A program made the translations under genes and the position numbers. From NCBI GenBank assembly GCA_013695505.1, contig JACDAH010000062.1:1-8918 (forward strand): a DNA stretch of 8,918 bases, in the 5' to 3' direction. Numbering within the stretch: the first letter of the stretch is position 1; every line of letters begins with the position of its first letter. This document shows, piece after piece, positions 1 to 6,071 of the stretch. Source of the stretch: Chloroflexota bacterium. Its GTDB lineage: Bacteria; Chloroflexota; Limnocylindria; Limnocylindrales; CSP1-4. The notes under the pieces were generated by a model that saw only the letters and a list, made by a program, of their open reading frames with translations, made no database searches and was not told the DNA's origin.

Positions 1-350
1 ACCCAGCCGGCGCGATCGACCACGCCCGCCCGTTCCACGACGCCCGGCAGCTGGCTCCCGAGCGCGGCCGAAAGTGCCGGCACGATCCTGGTCATCGCCT
101 CGGCATAGGCCGGTTCCGCGGCCCGGAGCTCGGCCGAGTCGAGCGTGCCCGGCGATCCGCGTAGGCGCCCGATCGCGATCCGCTCGACCTCCGGCCAGTC
201 GACAAGGCCGCGACGGGCGGCGCGCTCGGCATGACGACCGGCGACGGTCGCAGCGGCGCCCAACGCCGATCCGATCAGCAGCCCGGCCTGCCAGACCCGG
301 TCCTCGCGCCACGACGGACGCCGACCGGAGCGATCCGCACGACCTGTCAT
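1..350 (-). CDS. DUF2342 / F420-associated zinc metalloprotease-like protein, N-terminal part (3' end outside window)
   Basis: Only the first 116 residues are visible; the frame is open to the window edge. It starts at an ATG (348-350) that overlaps the murI stop as ATGA, so it is probably translationally coupled to murI. After a basic N-terminus, residues 22-38 form a modestly hydrophobic Ala/Gly/Leu stretch. Then comes a segment beginning 'GLVDWPEVERIAIGRL', and the visible part ends in 'GVVDRAGW'. This pattern (VDW near the N-terminus, an alpha-helical stretch, then VVDRxxW) matches my recollection of the DUF2342 family, called 'coenzyme F420 biosynthesis associated' or zincin-like hydrolase and found in Actinobacteria and Chloroflexota. 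The family's HExxH zinc site would lie beyond the window, so catalytic competence cannot be judged. The family's biochemical role is not established. The coding call is firm and the family call moderate. Confidence 0.68.
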   Translation of the reverse strand, partial: MTGRADRSGRRPSWREDRVWQAGLLIGSALGAAATVAGRHAERAARRGLVDWPEVERIAIGRLRGSPGTLDSAELRAAEPAYAEAMTRIVPALSAALGSQLPGVVERAGVVDRAGW

Positions 351-1207
351 CGGGCCCCGACCGCCAACTCGACCGCCTCGACCTCGGGGAAGGCCGAGCC
401 GAACAGCCGGCCCGCAAGGTCGTGGAAGGTGCCGGCATCGCCGGTCGTCAACTGGCGATGGACGGCGGCCGCGGTCCGTTCGGCCTCGAGCCCGTTGATG
501 TCCAGCAGCTCGGCCAGCGCCGAGGCCGTCGCGGTCGCGGAATCGACTATCGCGATCCGCTCGCCGACCTGGGCCTCGATGATCGCGCGAAGCAACGGGT
601 AGTGGGTGCAACCGAGCAGCAGCGTATCGATGGTGGCGCCGGGTGGTCGCGGGAAGATCGACTCGCCGACGGCATCGCGCTCGCCGAGCAACGGCGCGAG
701 GGCGTCGGCGACGGCCGCCTCGGCCACGGATCCCGAGAGCTCGCCGGCCTCGACCAGCGGGACGAGCGCGGGCGTAGCGTGCTCGTAGACCTCGACCGCG
801 GGGTTCTCATCCTTGATCGCGTTGAAATAGGCGTGCGAACGAACCGTTGCCGGCGTGGCGATCACGCCGACCCGCCGATTGCGGGTCGTGAGTGATGCGG
901 TCACCGCCCCGGGCCGGACGACGCCGAGGATCGGCAGGTCGTAGCGCCGCCGGAAGTCGCCGAGGGCGACCGCCGTCGAGGTGTTGCAGGCGACGACGAT
1001 GGCCTTGACATCGCGGGCGGCCAGCTCGTCGAGCGACTCGATCGAAAAGGCCCGGACTTCGTCGTCCGAACGGACGCCGTACGGAGCCCGGAGATTGTCG
1101 CCGAGATAGATCGTCGATTCGGCCGGCGACCGGCGGACGATCTCGCGGAGGACCGTCAGCCCGCCGACTCCGGAGTCGAAGACGCCGATCGAACGCGGGT
1201 CGGACAT
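347..1207 (-). CDS. murI: Glutamate racemase
   Basis: Cytoplasmic, cofactor-independent racemase that makes D-glutamate from L-glutamate for peptidoglycan. The 286-residue length is usual for the family. Visible motifs are 'GVFDSGVGGLTV' at residues 8-19 (with D11 and S12), 'YLGDNLRAPYG' at 34-44, 'VVACNTST' with the first catalytic Cys at 74, and 'LLGCTHYPLL' with the second catalytic Cys at 200 followed by T201 and H202. Both catalytic halves are therefore intact. The ATG at 1205-1207 lies 6 bp after the stop of the CpaE-like gene and is preceded by only a weak AGGG Shine-Dalgarno, so it is probably co-transcribed. Its stop overlaps the next gene's ATG (ATGA). The presence of murI implies that the organism makes D-Glu by racemisation. 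The usual 'GDTARxPYG' reads 'GDNLRAPYG', a minor variant. Confidence 0.96.
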   Translation of the reverse strand: MSDPRSIGVFDSGVGGLTVLREIVRRSPAESTIYLGDNLRAPYGVRSDDEVRAFSIESLDELAARDVKAIVVACNTSTAVALGDFRRRYDLPILGVVRPGAVTASLTTRNRRVGVIATPATVRSHAYFNAIKDENPAVEVYEHATPALVPLVEAGELSGSVAEAAVADALAPLLGERDAVGESIFPRPPGATIDTLLLGCTHYPLLRAIIEAQVGERIAIVDSATATASALAELLDINGLEAERTAAAVHRQLTTGDAGTFHDLAGRLFGSAFPEVEAVELAVGAR

Positions 1208-1213
1208 GGGGCC

Positions 1214-2371
1214 CTAGCGCCTGCCGGCCGCCGCGGGTCGGATGATCCCGCTCGCCGCCAGGAGCTCGGCCGCCACGCGATGGAGGTCCTGGCTGATCGC
1301 TGCCGACGGGTTGGCGAGGACGAATGGAACGCCCTCGTTGTTCGACTGGACGACGAGCAGGCCGTCCGAGACGACCCGGTGCTCCGGCACCCGGCCGATG
1401 GCTCGTTCGAGATCGACTGGTTCGATCCCGCCAGGCGAGTCGGCCCGGTTCACGAGGTAGCGGACCTTCGACGCCGGATAGCCGATCATCCGGAACGCGT
1501 CCGCGACGGCGATCGTGTTGTGAATGGTGGTCGAATCGTAGGTGACGATCTCGACGATCGTGTCGGACAGATCGAGAAACGACAGGTTGATGTCGTTGAG
1601 AGCGGACGACATGTCGATCACGATCGAGCCATACACGCGGCGCAGGAGTGACAGGATCTTGTCGAGGTCGCGGGCGGTCACCATCTCGGCCATCTCGACC
1701 CGCGGTGGGGCGAGCAGGATGTCGATCCCGGACGGATCGCGCCAGAGGACGTCCTGGAGGTCGGACTCGGCGACGCGGTCGGTGGGCAAGTCGAGGATCG
1801 ACGGCGCGTCGACCGGCACCTTGAGCAGCGAGCGCAGGTCGCCGAACTGGAGGCTGCCGTCGATGAGGACCGTCCGCTGGTCGGCCTGGCCGAGCGCGAC
1901 GGCGAGGTTGAAGGCGATCGTCGTCTTGCCGACGCCGCCCTTCGGGGCGAAGACCGAGTAGATCCGCGACGAGCCGGTCGTGGAGATCGTGGCGAAGTCC
2001 TTGCGGACCTGGACGATCCGGTTCATCAGGTCGAACCCGGAAAACGGCATCGCCAGGACGCCGTGGATGCCCTTGGCGACGTCGATGACGACGGGGTTCT
2101 GGGGAACCGTCAGGACGATGACCGGGACCCCCAGCCCGGACGCTGCGAGCTGCTCCGCGAGGACCAGGCCCTTGATCCGGCCCTGGAGCAGGGCGTCGAC
2201 GAGGACGACATCCGGCCGCAGCTGCTGGACCTGGGCGAGGACCTTGCTGCCGTCGCTCAGGACGTCCAGCAGCTTGACCGTCGACTGCGAATTCAGGAGT
2301 CCGCGGATGTACTGCGCCACCTGCGGGACGTCCTCGACGAGGAGGAGGCGCGTCTGGTCACTCGATGCCAT
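1214..2371 (-). CDS. Receiver domain fused to CpaE/TadZ/MinD-like P-loop ATPase
   Basis: This 385-residue protein has two domains. Residues 8-125 are a response-regulator receiver with acidic pair E13/D14, probable phospho-acceptor D59 in 'PDVVLVDALL' and T88 in 'VIVLTVP'. The usual Lys before Pro is Met108 ('AMPF'). Residues 136-375 are a SIMIBI-class ATPase. It has a deviant Walker A 'KGGVGKTT' at 144-151 with signature Lys144, an A' motif 'LIDGSLQFGD' with D171, a Walker B 'IVIDMSS' with D253, and 'LVNRAD' near 307. This architecture is that of CpaE/TadZ proteins, which help place Tad pilus machinery at membranes or poles; MinD/ParA-like positioning is the general role. No Tad genes are visible nearby, so the partner is unknown. 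There is no obvious MinD-type amphipathic C-terminal helix. ATG start at 2371, with a -10-like box just upstream and no Shine-Dalgarno. The architecture is firm and the pilus role is inference. Confidence 0.88.
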   Translation of the reverse strand: MASSDQTRLLLVEDVPQVAQYIRGLLNSQSTVKLLDVLSDGSKVLAQVQQLRPDVVLVDALLQGRIKGLVLAEQLAASGLGVPVIVLTVPQNPVVIDVAKGIHGVLAMPFSGFDLMNRIVQVRKDFATISTTGSSRIYSVFAPKGGVGKTTIAFNLAVALGQADQRTVLIDGSLQFGDLRSLLKVPVDAPSILDLPTDRVAESDLQDVLWRDPSGIDILLAPPRVEMAEMVTARDLDKILSLLRRVYGSIVIDMSSALNDINLSFLDLSDTIVEIVTYDSTTIHNTIAVADAFRMIGYPASKVRYLVNRADSPGGIEPVDLERAIGRVPEHRVVSDGLLVVQSNNEGVPFVLANPSAAISQDLHRVAAELLAASGIIRPAAAGRR

Positions 2372-2378
2372 CGTTGCG

Positions 2379-2384
2379 AGTGTA
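2379..2384 (-). promoter_or_regulatory. Probable -10 box for a leaderless transcript of the CpaE-like gene
   Basis: On the minus strand the sequence TGCTACACT contains a TACACT hexamer preceded by an extended -10 TG. Seven bases (2372-2378) separate it from the ATG at 2371, so transcription would begin at or within a base of the start codon. No Shine-Dalgarno is present in front of this ATG. No convincing TTGACA-like box lies 17 bp upstream. Leaderless genes with TANNNT about 7 nt before the start are common in Actinobacteria and Deinococcus-type bacteria. The promoter would drive the ATPase, murI and the metalloprotease gene. Confidence 0.6.
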
Positions 2385-2396
2385 GCAAGCCAGCCG

Positions 2397-2426
2397 GGCC
2401 GGGCATCCGACCCGGAAGTCCCGGCC
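2397..2426 (-). terminator. GC-rich hairpin between methyltransferase and CpaE-like gene (possible weak terminator)
   Basis: A perfect 7-bp inverted repeat (GGCCGGG / CCCGGCC) with a 16-nt loop lies in the 98-bp gap downstream of the methyltransferase stop. An alternative tighter hairpin with CCGGG/CCCGG arms (2399-2415) is also possible. No T-tract follows on the minus strand, so it is not a classical intrinsic terminator, and palindromes of this size arise readily in DNA this GC-rich. The position between two transcription units is what makes it worth noting. Confidence 0.25.
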
Positions 2427-2469
2427 TCCCTTCGTCGCTCGACGCCACCGGCCGGCGGACGGGCGGGGG

Positions 2470-3318
2470 TCAGGGCCGGCGGGCGATCAGGACGGCTCGC
2501 TCGCTGCCGGGTCCGATCGGCTCGAGGTCGTAGTCGCCGCCCATCCGTTCGATCTCGAGCCCGGCATCCTCGGCCATCGACGCGAGCTCATCAGCGCCGA
2601 CCAGGCGCAGGGCGTCGCGGCGGATCCAGCGGACGGGCGTCCCGCCGGGCGGTCCCTCCTCGTAGATCGCCGTCAGGTCGACGACGGCGGTCGTCTGGTC
2701 GTAGCGGGCGGTCGCGACCTTGGTGACCTCGTGACGGGTCTCGGGCTCGAGACGCTCGTACTCGAAGATCAACCGGCCGTCGAAGCGGGCAAGATCCGCC
2801 GGTTCCGGGAGCCAGACGTCGACGGCAGCGAGGCCGCCCGGGGCGAGGTGCCGGGCGATCGTGCGGAACGCCGACCGCTGGGCGTCGCGGGTCGCGAGTA
2901 GGAACAGAGAGTTCAGGGCGATGAGCGCGAGCCGGTACGTGCCGGCCCCGGGCAGGTCGAGATCGAGGAGATCCGCCTCGACGAGCTCCAGCCCGGCGAT
3001 CCGGCGATCGGCGACGCGAGCCCGGGCGTAGGCGCGCTCGAGCATCGCCGGGTCGAGATCGACCGCGGTGACGTCATGTCCGGAAACGGCCAGTGGCACG
3101 GCGAGCCGGCCCGTGCCGGCCGCCAGCTCGAGGATCGGGCCGCCCGTCCGGGTTGCCAGCGCGAGGTACAGGTCGAGATCGCCGGGATCATCGACCAGAT
3201 CGAGGTCGTACAGCCGGGCGAGAGCGCGGGCGGTCGCCGTCGGCTCGGTCGCCTTCGGCTCGGTCACCGTCGGCTCCGAGTCCGAGACCGACCCGGTGGT
3301 CGCTCGACCAGCCGTCAT
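2470..3318 (-). CDS. Class I SAM-dependent methyltransferase
   Basis: A 282-residue protein with a Rossmann-type methyltransferase domain. SAM-binding motif I is 'ILELAAGTGRLAVPLA' at 62-77, the acidic end of strand 2 is in 'VTAVDLDP' at 83-90, and 'VEADLLDLDLPG' at 113-124 probably contacts the adenine. A 'HLAPGGLAAVDVW' segment follows near 157-169. It resembles the Methyltransf_25 group; the substrate cannot be read from sequence. The ATG at 3316-3318 overlaps the ureohydrolase stop as ATGA, so the two are probably co-translated. The frame stays open further upstream, but that extension would lie inside the ureohydrolase and is rejected. Residues 15-29 are three EPxxT repeats in a low-complexity N-terminal tail, so the folded domain begins near residue 32. 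Its pairing with a ureohydrolase might mean that both act on a guanidino or amine compound; this is speculation. Confidence 0.85.
   Translation of the reverse strand: MTAGRATTGSVSDSEPTVTEPKATEPTATARALARLYDLDLVDDPGDLDLYLALATRTGGPILELAAGTGRLAVPLAVSGHDVTAVDLDPAMLERAYARARVADRRIAGLELVEADLLDLDLPGAGTYRLALIALNSLFLLATRDAQRSAFRTIARHLAPGGLAAVDVWLPEPADLARFDGRLIFEYERLEPETRHEVTKVATARYDQTTAVVDLTAIYEEGPPGGTPVRWIRRDALRLVGADELASMAEDAGLEIERMGGDYDLEPIGPGSERAVLIARRP
3238..3282 (-). repeat. Three imperfect 15-bp tandem units encoding EPxxT repeats
   Basis: Units at 3238-3252, 3253-3267 and 3268-3282 share a CGGCTCGGTC-like core on the plus strand and encode EPTAT, EPKAT and EPTVT in the methyltransferase N-terminal tail. 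The repeat is in frame (5 codons), so changes in copy number would not break the gene. Confidence 0.7.
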
Positions 3319-4424
3319 CCGGCTCCGGCGCCGTCGGCGGGTCGCGTCGCGGGACCGTCGAACCGGACCGTCTGCCCGTCGCGACGTTTCACGGCCAGGG
3401 CACTGATCGCCTCGAGCGCCGCACGGTTGGCGATCATCGAGGTCGTCTCGGCATGGTCGTACGGCGGCGAGACCTCCACGATGTCCATGCCGGCCAGATC
3501 CACCTGTCCCACGATCCGACGGATCGCCCGGAGAAGCTCGCGGCTCATGAAGCCGCCCGGCTCCGGCGTGCCGGTTCCCGGCGCGAGGCCGGGATCGACG
3601 ACATCGATGTCGAGGCTGAGGTAGATCGAATCCGGTCCGTCGAGCGCCTCGGCGATCGCATCGTCGATCACCGCCTCCGCGCCGCGCTCCTCGACCTCCG
3701 TCATGAAGTGGTAGCGCAGGCCGTGCTCCTTCATCCACTCGAAGGTCGCGACGGGCGGCCAGTAGCCGCGCAGCCCGACCTGGATGAAGTTCCGGCCGGC
3801 GACTGCGCCCGACTCGATCAGCCGCCGCATCGGCGTGCCGTGCCCGGCGAGGACGCCCCAGTCATCGTTGGCGGTGTCCGCGTGGGCATCGAAGTGGACG
3901 ATCCCGATGCTGCCCGGCCGGCGGACCTCGGCGACGGCCGTGGCGCTCGGCCACGTGATCGAGTGGTCGCCACCGAGCACGATCGGGATCGCCCCGGTTG
4001 CCGCCACCTCGCGGACCTTGCGGTGGATCAGGGCGTGGCCACGCTCGATCCACGCCGGCACGATGTTCGCGTCGCCGGCGTCAACGACCTTGAGGATCTC
4101 GAACGGCTCGACCCCGAGCTGGAGCGAGTTGATCGAGCCCGAGGTGTAGTTCGCCTCGCGGATCGCCCGGGGCCCGAAACGCGCTCCGGGCCGGTGGCTC
4201 ACCGCGTCGTCGAACGGGGCACCGATGATCGCGACGTCGACGGCCTGTGCCCGGAGCTCTGCGGGATCCGTGATCCACGGCAGATTCATGAACGTCGTCG
4301 GCCCGACATAGGTCGGCAGGTCGAAGTCCGTGAAGACTTCCCAGTCCTGGTCCCAGCCGTTGAGGCGGGCGTAGTCGACGGCCGACGCGGGATCGGGTCG
4401 GGCTTGGTGGGGGCGCTCGGCCAC
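3315..4424 (-). CDS. Ureohydrolase (agmatinase/arginase family)
   Basis: A 369-residue member of the binuclear-metal ureohydrolase fold, which hydrolyses a guanidino group to release urea. The metal ligands are all visible: H154 in 'GGDHS', D179/H181/D183 in 'FDAHAD', and D272/D274 in 'LDIDVVDP'. The family loop 'APGTGTPEPGG' (281-291) and E318 in 'EVSPPYD' are intact. 'GAPFD' near 68 and 'RFGPRAIRE' near 82 fit agmatinase-type rather than formimidoylglutamase-type proteins. Length is somewhat above the usual 300-330, owing to an N-terminal arm of about 60 residues. The exact substrate (agmatine, guanidinobutyrate, guanidinopropionate or guanidine) cannot be settled by eye. I choose the GTG at 4422-4424 because a GGAGG motif lies 5 nt upstream. 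An in-frame ATG at 4538 would add 38 Arg-rich residues. Translation is coupled to the methyltransferase by ATGA. Confidence 0.9.
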   Translation of the reverse strand: MAERPHQARPDPASAVDYARLNGWDQDWEVFTDFDLPTYVGPTTFMNLPWITDPAELRAQAVDVAIIGAPFDDAVSHRPGARFGPRAIREANYTSGSINSLQLGVEPFEILKVVDAGDANIVPAWIERGHALIHRKVREVAATGAIPIVLGGDHSITWPSATAVAEVRRPGSIGIVHFDAHADTANDDWGVLAGHGTPMRRLIESGAVAGRNFIQVGLRGYWPPVATFEWMKEHGLRYHFMTEVEERGAEAVIDDAIAEALDGPDSIYLSLDIDVVDPGLAPGTGTPEPGGFMSRELLRAIRRIVGQVDLAGMDIVEVSPPYDHAETTSMIANRAALEAISALAVKRRDGQTVRFDGPATRPADGAGAG

Positions 4425-4427
4425 GTG

Positions 4428-4434
4428 CTCCTCC
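4428..4434 (-). promoter_or_regulatory. Shine-Dalgarno GGAGGAG deciding the ureohydrolase GTG start
   Basis: GGAGGAG on the minus strand ends 3 nt before the GTG at 4424, which puts the GGAGG core 5 nt away. This favours GTG 4424 over the in-frame ATG at 4538, which has no well-placed ribosome binding site. Confidence 0.7.
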
Positions 4435-4536
4435 GGGGAGACGAACGCGCTACTCCCTGCGGAGAGCGGGCGCGGGGTGACGTCTCGCTGGGGGCGCCGC
4501 CGGTTCACCAAGCGTCCAGCGGGGCGCGCCGCGGCC

Positions 4537-4545
4537 ATCCTAGCA
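4537..4545 (-). promoter_or_regulatory. Possible extended -10 promoter element for ureohydrolase-methyltransferase
   Basis: TGCTAGGAT on the minus strand matches an extended -10 (TGn followed by TAGGAT). Transcription would begin near 4530 and give a leader of about 105 nt before GTG 4424. No recognisable -35 box is present at 17-18 bp. The same TGCTA- opening occurs in the -10 element of the CpaE-like gene at 2379-2387. Confidence 0.38.
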
Positions 4546-4619
4546 CCGCCTCTCCTCCCTCCCGACCGGCAGGACAGCACGTCGGCATCGCCCGGCCGTG
4601 CAACGACATGCGCTCACGG

Positions 4620-4689
4620 CCGTCCGGACGGGTGGGGCTCCGTCCCGGCGCGCGGGCGCCGATCGCCAACGCAGCGGACCGTCCGGAGG
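4620..4689. repeat. Two near-identical palindromic 11-12-mers upstream of the ureohydrolase
   Basis: CCGTCCGGACGG at 4620-4631 is a perfect 12-bp palindrome. CCGTCCGGAGG at 4679-4689 repeats 10 of its first 11 bases, 59 bp away. They lie upstream of the putative -10 element, where an operator could sit, but chance palindromes are frequent in DNA this GC-rich. Confidence 0.35.
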
Positions 4690-4712
4690 CGCGCCTGCCT
4701 CGGTCGGTGTTG

Positions 4713-6035
4713 CTAGCCCGGCGTTCCCGAGTCGCCGCGGAAATCGCGCCACGCCGCGGCAACCAGCTCCGGATCGGCGAACAGCTCGTACGCGGTCTGG
4801 GCGACCAGGGCCGCGGCCAGAACGGTCGTGTTATCCGCGGCGGGTGTCGCGGCGGCGTCGCGGAACAGGATCGAGTGACCGGGAGTGCCCTCCGGAGCGA
4901 TCGCGAGCTCGGGGTGGATCGTCGGGCAGACCCAGCTCACGTTGCCCATGTCGGTGCTGCCGGAGCTCGGGTCCGCTCCCTGGTCGACGATCCCGTAGGC
5001 AGCGGCATTCGCTACCCAGCGCGCCTCGAGCGACTCGTTGACATGCATCGTCATCGCCCCCCCGCTGAACGTGACCTCGGCGGTGGTATCGGTGGCCAGG
5101 GCGGCACCCTCGACGAGGGCACGGAAGCGGGTCTTCATCGATTCGTACTCAGCCTGGTCCGGGCTGCGCAGCATGAACCAAGCCCGGGTCCGATCCGGGA
5201 TGATGTTCGCCGCCGTCCCACCCTCCTGGATGATCCCGTGGACCCGGGCGTGGGTCGGCAGCTGCTGGCGCCAGAGCCCGACCGAGCTGAAGAGCAGGAT
5301 CATCGCGTCGAGCGCATTCTTGCCCCGCCATGGATCGGCCGCGGCGTGAGCCTGAAGCCCGCGGAAGACGATCTCGACATCCTCGGACGCGAGCGGCTGC
5401 GATGCCACGTGGCTCCGGTCGCATGGGTGGAAGAGGAGGGCCGCATCGAGCCCCTCGAAGAGTCCCTCGGCGATCATGATCGCCTTGCCGCTTCCCCGCT
5501 CCTCGGCCGGCGTGCCGAGGAAGACGATCTCGCCGGGAAGCTCCTCCGCGATGGCCGCCAGGGCGATCGCGGCACCGACCCCGGAACCGGCCATCGTGTT
5601 GTGGCCGCAGCCGTGGCCGAGCCCAGGCAGGGCGTCGTACTCGGCGAGGATCCCGATTCGTGGCGATGCCCCACCCCGACCGCCGGGCAGGGTGGCCCGG
5701 ATCGCCGTCGCCAGGCTGCCGGCGGGATGCTCGACGGCAAAGCCGTGGCGGCGCAGCACGGTCGCGATGTCGGCGGCGGCGTTGACCTCCTCGAAGGCTG
5801 GCTCGGGATCCGCGTGGATCCGGTGCGACAGCCCGAGGATCTCGTCGCGCGCTTCGTCGACAACCGCCGAGAGACGTGCCTTCGCCTCCGCGAACGGTGC
5901 GGCGGGCGCGATCGGGGCGAGCGGGCCGGTCGGGGCGGCGCTGGCCGGGATCGGGGACGTGTCTGGCGAAGCTGGTGCCTGGGACCCAGCTGCCGGGCCG
6001 CCGCCCACCTGCGGTTCGATCGTCGAATGGTTCAC
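4713..6035 (-). CDS. M20-family metallo-amidohydrolase/peptidase (M20D, PM20D2/AbgB-like)
   Basis: A 440-residue protein. Residues from about 50 onward form the M20 catalytic domain. 'ILAEYDALPGLGHGCGHN' at 129-146 carries metal ligands C143 and H145, 'GTPAEERG' at 174-181 holds the catalytic Glu pair E178/E179, and H203 and H388 ('PGHS') are further probable ligands. A lid/dimerisation domain occupies roughly 215-325. The Cys-based ligand set fits the M20D branch, which cleaves amide bonds of N-acyl amino acids or dipeptides; the 'EYDALPGLGHGCGHN' block is typical of PM20D2/AbgB-like proteins. There is no signal peptide, so it is probably cytosolic. Residues 1-48 are an unusual Pro/Ala-rich tail. 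It is probably translated, because the GTG start at 6033-6035 follows a full AGGAGGT. The gene lies 36 bp after the membrane-protein gene. Confidence 0.9.
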   Translation of the reverse strand: MNHSTIEPQVGGGPAAGSQAPASPDTSPIPASAAPTGPLAPIAPAAPFAEAKARLSAVVDEARDEILGLSHRIHADPEPAFEEVNAAADIATVLRRHGFAVEHPAGSLATAIRATLPGGRGGASPRIGILAEYDALPGLGHGCGHNTMAGSGVGAAIALAAIAEELPGEIVFLGTPAEERGSGKAIMIAEGLFEGLDAALLFHPCDRSHVASQPLASEDVEIVFRGLQAHAAADPWRGKNALDAMILLFSSVGLWRQQLPTHARVHGIIQEGGTAANIIPDRTRAWFMLRSPDQAEYESMKTRFRALVEGAALATDTTAEVTFSGGAMTMHVNESLEARWVANAAAYGIVDQGADPSSGSTDMGNVSWVCPTIHPELAIAPEGTPGHSILFRDAAATPAADNTTVLAAALVAQTAYELFADPELVAAAWRDFRGDSGTPG

Positions 6036-6038
6036 GCG

Positions 6039-6045
6039 ACCTCCT
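6039..6045 (-). promoter_or_regulatory. Full-match Shine-Dalgarno AGGAGGT for the M20 gene
   Basis: AGGAGGT ends 3 nt before the GTG at 6035. It is the strongest ribosome binding site in the window and fixes the start that includes the Pro/Ala-rich N-terminal tail. It may compensate for the GTG codon. Confidence 0.75.
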
Positions 6046-6071
6046 GAAACAGACCTGCGGCCTGCGTCGGG

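Larger units (their letters stand above)
4425..4712 (-). other. Non-coding 5' region of the ureohydrolase unit
   Basis: No gene is supported in these 288 bp. Short open frames exist on both strands but lack family resemblance or good start signals. The region holds a possible extended -10 box at 4537-4545, two related palindromes at 4620-4631 and 4679-4689, and a leader of about 100 nt ahead of the GTG. The leader contains complementary GGCGC/GCGCC arms but no riboswitch pattern that I recognise. I see no T-tract terminator after the M20 gene. Confidence 0.55.

Noticed and set aside
74..895. A 273-residue plus-strand open frame opposite murI
   Set aside because: murI is intact on the other strand with both catalytic Cys motifs. 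The plus frame is an Arg/Asp/Gly-rich shadow without recognisable motifs.
3319..3738. N-terminal extension of the methyltransferase frame (422 residues in total)
   Set aside because: It lies wholly inside the ureohydrolase, reads as Arg-rich shadow sequence, and the ATGA start at 3318 fits the family.
4422..4427. CACGTG palindrome at the ureohydrolase start codon
   Set aside because: The six bases arise from the His codon and GTG start context. A single hexamer palindrome at this GC content is not evidence of an operator.
4425..4530. Guanidine riboswitch ahead of the ureohydrolase
   Set aside because: I looked for the paired ACGR-loop hairpins of class II and for a ykkC-like pattern and saw neither. 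A covariance search would be needed to exclude divergent forms.
4505..4762. Short minus-strand frames in the gap before the ureohydrolase, including a possible 13-residue leader peptide starting at a GTG after GGAGGAGAGG
   Set aside because: The SD-like purine run is suggestive, but the peptide has no regulatory residue run, and the same bases fit an extended -10 better. I cannot support translation.
3093..6047. A 984-codon open frame on the plus strand, antisense to the methyltransferase, ureohydrolase and M20 genes
   Set aside because: It crosses three well-supported genes and a non-coding gap, its translation is Arg/Gly/Asp-rich low-complexity without any family motif, and long antisense frames are expected in DNA this GC-rich.
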